Assembly: GCF_000283155.1 (NCBI RefSeq)
Contig: NW_004454179.1
Location: 8,648,957 to 8,712,956, forward strand
Length of the DNA: 64,000 nt
Reading direction: 5' to 3'
Origin: Ceratotherium simum simum
Taxonomy: Eukaryota > Chordata > Mammalia > Perissodactyla > Rhinocerotidae
Shown here: positions 58,805-64,000 of the stretch, in pieces
Layout of the letters: each line of letters begins with the position of its first letter
Position numbering within the stretch: position 1 is the first letter of the stretch
Made by a program: the position numbers and the translations under genes
The notes under the pieces: model-generated
What the model saw: the letters and a program-made list of their open reading frames with translations, nothing else
Told to the model about the DNA's origin: nothing
Database searches by the model: none

Positions 58805-59364
58805 TATTTATATATAAGGGCTTAATACTGCCATTTTATGTCTTGTTTTCTGGTTGTTCTATACTTCCATTATTTCTTTTCCTTTTTATTTCTGACTGCC
58901 ATTTCAGTTTGGTGGTTTTCTGTGATGGTTTTCTCAGTTTTCTCTTTATTTACGATTTGTGGTTCTGTTCTGATTTTTTGTTTATTGGTTACCATGAGCT
59001 TTATATAAAAGATGTCATAGATGAGACAGTCCATTTTCTGATAGCCTCTTATCTCCATTAGTCTAAGCAAGTTCCACCCTTTCCTCTTCCCGTTCTGAGT
59101 TATTATTGTCACAAATTATTCCTTGTTGTGTTGTGAGTTTGTGACTAAGTGTATATAATTATTTTTGATGCTTTCCTTTCCTTTATCTTCTATGTTATAA
59201 GTAAGTGTTTACTATCCTATTCTGATATAGACCTGCAATTTTCTGATTCCATCTGTCTGTTTATCTCCTGGCTTAACGATTTGTAAACATTTGCCTTTTA
59301 ATTTCAGATAGGAGGGCTCCTTTCAACGTTTCTTATAAGGCAGGCCTAGTGGTGATGAACTCCT
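58805..59364 (-). other. Long L1 inter-ORF spacer
   Basis: About 560 bp separate the ORF1 stop (59365) from the ORF2 start (58804). Near its ORF1 end the text ('actaggcctgccttataaga', minus strand) matches the segment upstream of ORF2 in the L1 at the left edge (about 400-480), so it is an inherited L1 segment and not a later insertion. A frame at 58870-59112 (minus) is open for 80 codons but is lysine-rich and unlike any domain I know. Confidence 0.6.
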
Positions 59365-60233
59365 TCAGCTTTTGTTTTCTGAGACAACTTTTATTTTTCC
59401 ATCATATGTGAAGCACAGTTTCAGTGGATAGAGTATTCTTGGCTGAAAGATTTTGTCTTTCAGTATTTTGAATATATCATTCCATTCTCTCCTAGCCTGT
59501 TAGGTTTCTGCTGAGAAATCCACTGAAAGTCTGATAGGAGTTCCTTTGTAGGTTATTTTCTTCTGCCTTACTGCCCTGAATATTTCTTCTTTGTCGTCTA
59601 TTTTTGCCAGTTTTGATTTTATAATCCTTGGAGAAGGTCTTTTTGTACTGATGTAATTAGGAGTTCTATCGGCTTCATGTGTTTGTAAGTCCAATTTCTT
59701 CCTAAGGTTTGGGAAGTTCTCAGCTATTATTTCTTTGAATAAGCTCTCTGCTCTTTTCTCCCTCTGGAATACCTATAATCCTTATGTTGCTTTTCCTAAG
59801 TGAGTTGGATATTTCTTGAAGAATTTCTTCATTTTATAAAAATCTTAGTTTCTCTCCTCCTCCACTTGAAGCATTTCTAGGTTTCTATCTTCTAGTTCAC
59901 TTATTGTCTCCTCCATAAGGTCAGCTCTATTTTTTTTTTATGGTCACTAGATTATTTTTTATCTCATTGATTGTGTTCTTCATATCCAGAATTTCTGTAT
60001 AGTTTTATTTATGGGCTCCAATCTCTTTGGTGAAGTATTCCTTTTGCTCGTTAATTTTATTCCTGAGCTCAATGAATTGTCTTTCTGAGTTTTTTTTGTA
60101 ACTTGTTGAGTTTCTTTATGACAATTATTTTGAATCATCTGTCATTTAAATTGTAAATTTCTGTGACTTCAGAATTGGCTTCTGGATATTTGTCATTTTC
60201 CTTCTGCTCTGAAGTGTTACTGTGGTTCTTCAT
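59365..60233 (-). pseudogene. L1 ORF1 remnant (RNA-binding chaperone), broken
   Basis: ORF1p is the trimeric RNA chaperone that packages L1 RNA. The start is ATG 60233, giving 'MKNHSNTSEQKENDKYPEAN'. A lysine-rich coiled-coil region follows with stops, then an RRM-like part with 'IRIIGIPEGE'. The C-terminal domain is open at 59694-59500 ('TPNYISTKRPSPRIIKSKLA' and 'GTPIRLSVDFSAET'). The end reads 'ILYPLKLCF' and stops at 59365. The extent of about 290 codons is near the usual ORF1 size. Several stops and frameshifts make it inactive. Confidence 0.88.
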
Positions 60234-60990
60234 GATGTTTGATGAATTGATCCTTTGTCAGTGCATTTGTGGTAGTATCAGATCACAGATTCCACCTGCC
60301 ACCGCTGGAAGGGGGCAGGAGCTGTGTTTTCTGATCCTGCCCTGTCTGCTGGAAGTTGTGCTGGTAGGGCTGCTCTGTGTTTGCATGGGCTGGCTGTAGC
60401 TGCTTGTGGGTGCCACTGCACAGCACACACATGCAGGCAGGGCCACTGTGCTCCACTGATGGGTCGCTCTCACACTGGTGGGGCTGCTGTGCTCGGCAGG
60501 GGACTGGCTGAGCTGCTGTGCTAGGCGGGAGGGACGCTTTCTTTTGCATGGGCCAGCTCTGTGCTCATGGGCAGTTCACCTGAGATACTACACTTGGTAG
60601 GTGGAGCTCCTTTGCAAAGGCTGAGCCGCTGCCACTCAGTGGGGCTGCCATGGCATAGTGGGTGCTCCCATGGGCCGGGCTACCACCCTGAAAGTATTGG
60701 CACATAGGTTGGGCTGCCCCCCCCTTACAGTCACACCAGCTGCTGTGTGAGGACCCAAGACCCGGATCACTGCCACTAGAGAGGGGGAGTGGTCTGCTCA
60801 CCTAGTTTCACTGCTTCCTGGGGATCCAGTCTACCCACCTTCACTTGTATGGCTGCATGGATCTCTGAGGAATCCTGTTGTGCTGTGTAGGGAATCCTCT
60901 GTTGATTAATGAATTTCCATTTAGTTGTAACTTAGAGTGGTGAGACAAAGAGAACAACTCACTCTGCCATGATGCTGACATCACTCCCTC
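60234..60990 (-). promoter_or_regulatory. L1 5' UTR (internal promoter region)
   Basis: GC rises sharply compared with the flanks, and repeats of 'ggggctgctgtgct'-like text occur at 60360-60530. The 5' end (minus) begins 'gagggagtgatgtcagcatc' and then 'atggcagagtgagttgttct'. By position this is the 5' UTR that carries the L1 promoter. CpG pairs are few, as expected after methylation decay. Open frames on both strands here are a by-product of GC content. Confidence 0.8.
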
Positions 60991-61174
60991 ACATATATTT
61001 TTTTAAATGTTATTTTTAGAAAATATTATTACCTCAATGCTAATTCTGGCCAAAGACAGATTCTCTTTCATTCCAGGGATGGTAGTTTCATTGGAAGACA
61101 GGAATTCCCTGGTACTTCTAAAAAATTATCTGTGACAGGGGCTCATTTAAATTAGGCATTAATTTACCTGGTTC

Positions 61175-61300
61175 TATTTTTCTAAGTTATGTGATCTTAG
61201 GCAAGTCACTTTCCCTCTCTGAGTCTGTTTCCTCATCTTTAAACTGAGGAAGTGAACTAGATGATTTCTGAGGTCTCTTCCAGCTCTGATATTCTCTGGG
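61175..61300 (+). mobile_element. MIR SINE
   Basis: 'gtgatcttaggcaagtcact', 'ctctgagtctgtttcctcat' and 'aactagatgatttctgaggt' are a clear MIR with the extended 3' variant. Confidence 0.9.
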
Positions 61301-61644
61301 TTGATAAGTATAAAAGAAGAGGAGAGGAGCTTCCTCAGAAGGCATCTGCAAGGTTAAACCTTCCAGTAAGAACTAAGTGTGTATGGAGTGGTCAGTCTCT
61401 AGACTGCAGGAATCTTCATTTAGAATTGCTTACATTTTGGGGCTGTGGGCTATGCTTGACTTCATATTAAGCTATTCATATTCTTATGTGGTTTTTATAA
61501 TTATTTAAATGATAGCAGTATGTCCAACAATAATTTCCTTAGAACTAGAAATAGATGGAAGAATTTAGATATTTGTCAATTTTTGACCTGCACAAAGGAA
61601 AGTTTCAGAGACAAAGACAGAGAAATCTCAATGAAATGAAAAAG
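61301..61644. other. Unassigned sequence
   Basis: Nothing recognised. Confidence 0.5.
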
Positions 61645-61785
61645 CTAGCACCATGGATTACCAGTAATCACAGATTCAACATACTTGAATCCAAGTCCAT
61701 ACCAGGATATTAGTCACCCATATGACCTTGGGTAAGTCACTTAGCCTCTAAGAACTTCAGCATTTACTTTTAATAATACCTACAC
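61645..61785 (+). mobile_element. MIR SINE
   Basis: 'attcaacatacttgaatcca' and 'atgaccttgggtaagtcact' in MIR order, then 'tagcctctaagaacttcag'. Confidence 0.82.
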
Positions 61786-61990
61786 ATATTAAATATATAC
61801 TATGTTCTAGAGCATTATGTAGGTTTACATTACATATATATTTCTAATATTTAATCTTTACAACAAATCCTGAAAAGTAGGTATTCCTATTCCCATGGTG
61901 CAGACAAGGAATCTAAAACTCAGAGTGGTGACATTACTTGAGAACACCAAGAGATTCTAACCCTGGCCTTCTGACTGAAAACCCCAACTT
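61786..61990 (-). mobile_element. MIR SINE, inverted next to the previous one
   Basis: 'atatactatgttctagagca', 'tctttacaacaaatcctgaa' and 'cccatggtgcagacaaggaa' follow reverse MIR. Two MIRs stand tail to tail. Confidence 0.75.
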
Positions 61991-64000
61991 CCAGTGCACT
62001 CCTCCATTAGCAAATTATATCAAATCAAGAATATTTATTTCTATTATGTACAAGGTAAGGCAGTTGTTAAATGCCATTAAGATTTTAATTTCCTGGCTGA
62101 AGGCATTGCCAAGTGTGACACAAATGAAATGGAGGTAACTCCTAAAGTTGTAACTGGGAGTGGAAAGGTAGTGAGAGACAGCTAGGAACAAGGCAGCTGT
62201 CTCAGAGCTAGGCAGAGATGAGGAAGACTTGGAGAAAGGGAAATAACAAACAATAACAAACAATTGCCAAACTAAGTTAGGAGCATGGGGTCAGGGCAGG
62301 AGGGCTCCTTACTTTACTCCTCTCACCCTACTCAAATTAATGCTGCAGAGCTGAAGATTGGGTAAGTAGCCTAAGATGACTTTCAACCTCAGTTTCTCAT
62401 CTCCTTTTACTATTTCTAACAGGTGGTTGGTGGCAATGATGGCATCTCTGGTGATGTGTAGCTCCTGTGTAGACCTCTCTTCTGAGCACCAGATCTATAT
62501 AGCAAATCACAAAGTTTTTGGTTAAAAGACTGACATGTGAGTATAAAGAAATGGACAAATTTTCGTGAGAAGATCATAATCTTTAAAGGCCATTTTCAAG
62601 GAGACATTTTAAAAGTGTTATAAGCAATGGCAGCATTTTATGTTTTTCATGATGACCACTTTGAGGAACAATCCTCAGTTGGATGCATAAATCCTGTTCT
62701 TGGTCCAGTTGTCTTGTTTTATTTCTGAGTGAGCCTCATTACTTTCCAGTCACACCTGGTGTGTGTCTCTGATGTGGCTGCAAGCAGGCAGGACAAGGGA
62801 CTTCCCGTCTAGTCTCCAGTGTATCCTGGCCAGTGCACAGGTGTGTCATGGACTAACATAAGGTTGGGAACTAGGTCATTTGCAGGCTGAAGGCAGCTGG
62901 AGTCTTTAGAGCATAAGCTCCTACTGATTGTCTTGGGACTGCTCAGTAAAGGAATCAGATATTTTAATTACCAGTAGTTGTGTTTCCCAACCAACAGGAA
63001 TTTTTTCTGAGTTTTTCACCCTTGAACAGATGCAGAAAAAGGGCCTGGCATGTGATGTGGGATTTCTGTTTCCTATCAAGCAAGATAAGTTTACAGATTC
63101 TTTTTACAGCTAGAGTTTATTCACCATCAGATGGGTTTTTGTCATGGCTGATTCTGCAGAGAAATATATTATAAACTTACTGATAAAAATTTTTTATTTT
63201 GCCTTAACAAAGACAAAATAACAAGAAAATAAGCTCTGTTAAAAAGCCTATACTAGCTTTTGAGATTTTTAAAAAAGGAAGCAAGTCAAAGTTGAAATTT
63301 TTGATAATTATATAATGCCCTGCTTGCCTGCCTCCTGGGATCACTATACAGATCTATCTAACTCCAAGTGCTTTGAAAAGCAAAAAGTTCTATTTAGATT
63401 GAACATACAACTACTTGACTATGAACAAAATTAAACCTAATGATTTTATTGACCCTGGTCATATTTGAATCTATTTTAAGTTCTCTTTTTATAGTTATAT
63501 TAAGAAATAGAGAACAGTGAATTAAAGTTTATTATAGTGAATTAAGACTTTTTTTACCCATTTCAAGTAGAACATTCTTTAGCATTAGAAATTTAAAAGC
63601 ATGACTGCTATTTTATTTTCAGATTTCATGTCTTGGATTTTTGAAATAGAAAACATAAAGCGTTATTTTAAGGGATATTCTTAGAAAAACTTTGAAATGG
63701 CAGTTGTTATGTTACCTAGAAATGATGACTTAAAATTGGCAAGAAATAATAAAAAAAAATTTAAGAGTTCAAGGAGCAGAGACTGGAAAGTAAGGGTAAA
63801 GGATATTACTGTCCAATTAACTAGCTCCTAGAGGCCAGAAATTGCGTTATAGTCACATTTGAATGTGCCAGTTCTAACAGATTCTGGCATCTCTTACATG
63901 GCAAATAAATGTAGAACAGGTCTGACATACCTGCAAAGATTTGTTTCTTAATCTTTTTTAACACATGTCCTATCAACCACAGAGAGTTTTTTGAGTTCTA
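61991..64000. other. Unassigned sequence to the right edge
   Basis: I see no gene, RNA or repeat family that I can name in these 2 kb. Short frames (62015-62263 minus and 62928-63174 plus) carry no domain. It is the largest apparently unique block in the window, so it is the best place to look for conservation. A pyrimidine run ending CAG at about 63609-63622 resembles a splice acceptor, but no open exon follows. Confidence 0.5.

Larger units (their letters stand above)
54259..60990 (-). mobile_element. Near full-length L1 (minus strand) with target duplications
   Basis: Read from right to left it has a GC-rich 5' UTR (about 60234-60990), ORF1 (59365-60233), a long spacer, ORF2 (54382-58804) and a short 3' UTR ending in an A-rich, T-interrupted tail at 54259-54285. 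ACATATAT stands at 54251-54258 and 60991-60998. Two ERE SINEs lie inside (56013-56267 and 56376-56628). Without them the L1 is about 6.2 kb, a normal full length. It is the youngest L1 here, with long recognisable frames, but every ORF is broken. Confidence 0.93.

Noticed and set aside
60250..60800. Possible CpG island or gene promoter
   Set aside because: GC is raised but CpG is scarce, and the block is exactly the L1 5' UTR position.
63605..63660. Acceptor-like 'ttttattttcag' followed by a short open frame
   Set aside because: The frame stops after nine codons and has no known similarity.

Overview
This window is mammalian nuclear DNA, AT-rich and almost entirely made of interspersed repeats. 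The lineage marker is a tRNA-derived SINE that starts GGGGCCGGCCC..GTGGCTTAGCGGTTAAGTG and ends TTAGCTCAGGGC..ATCTTCCTCA(A)n. This is the ERE (equine repetitive element) type of horses and their relatives. Twelve copies are seen, eleven with recognisable target-site duplications that are perfect or differ at one base. The source is therefore a perissodactyl, most likely Equus. I found no host protein-coding exon, no structural RNA gene, no CpG island and no prokaryotic-style feature. All open frames longer than about 60 codons with recognisable homology belong to decayed retroelements.

Layout. 1-6250: a long old L1 (plus strand) with an ERE inside it, then older L1 3' pieces. 7960-10340: a low-copy stretch that I read, with moderate confidence, as an eroded endogenous-retrovirus internal region. 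11100-12300: two EREs around an L1 3' end, then a striking 40-bp imperfect inverted repeat. 13765-29600: mostly unassigned sequence peppered with L2, MIR, L1 3' ends, three LTR or MITE insertions and two EREs. 29592-31790: minus-strand L1 fragment. 32010-33700: hAT remnants, then a 345-bp near-pure AT block. 34291-36890: plus-strand L1 with an ERE. 37340-40265: L2 split by an insertion, two LTR-like elements and a MIR. 40315-41860: L1 3' end carrying both a solo LTR (perfect AATT duplication) and an ERE. 43841-44840: a MER5A-like element followed by a previously hidden, very diverged tandem array with about 48-bp period. 45650-53450: MIR, L2, hAT, L1 and LTR fragments and three EREs. 54259-60990: a near full-length minus-strand L1 with 5' UTR, ORF1, ORF2 and 3' UTR, flanked by ACATATAT on both sides and itself hit by two EREs. 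61000-64000: MIRs and unassigned sequence.

Nothing here acts as an operon or gene cluster. The elements relate to each other by nesting, which gives an order of insertion: L2/MIR first, then LTRs and hAT/MITE elements, then L1s, then EREs. No obvious new functional system is visible. The two signals that ordinary repeat families did not explain to me are the ~48-bp tandem array (44119-44840) and the hairpin (12201-12302). In the hairpin, four of five arm differences stay pairable as G-U in a plus-strand RNA.
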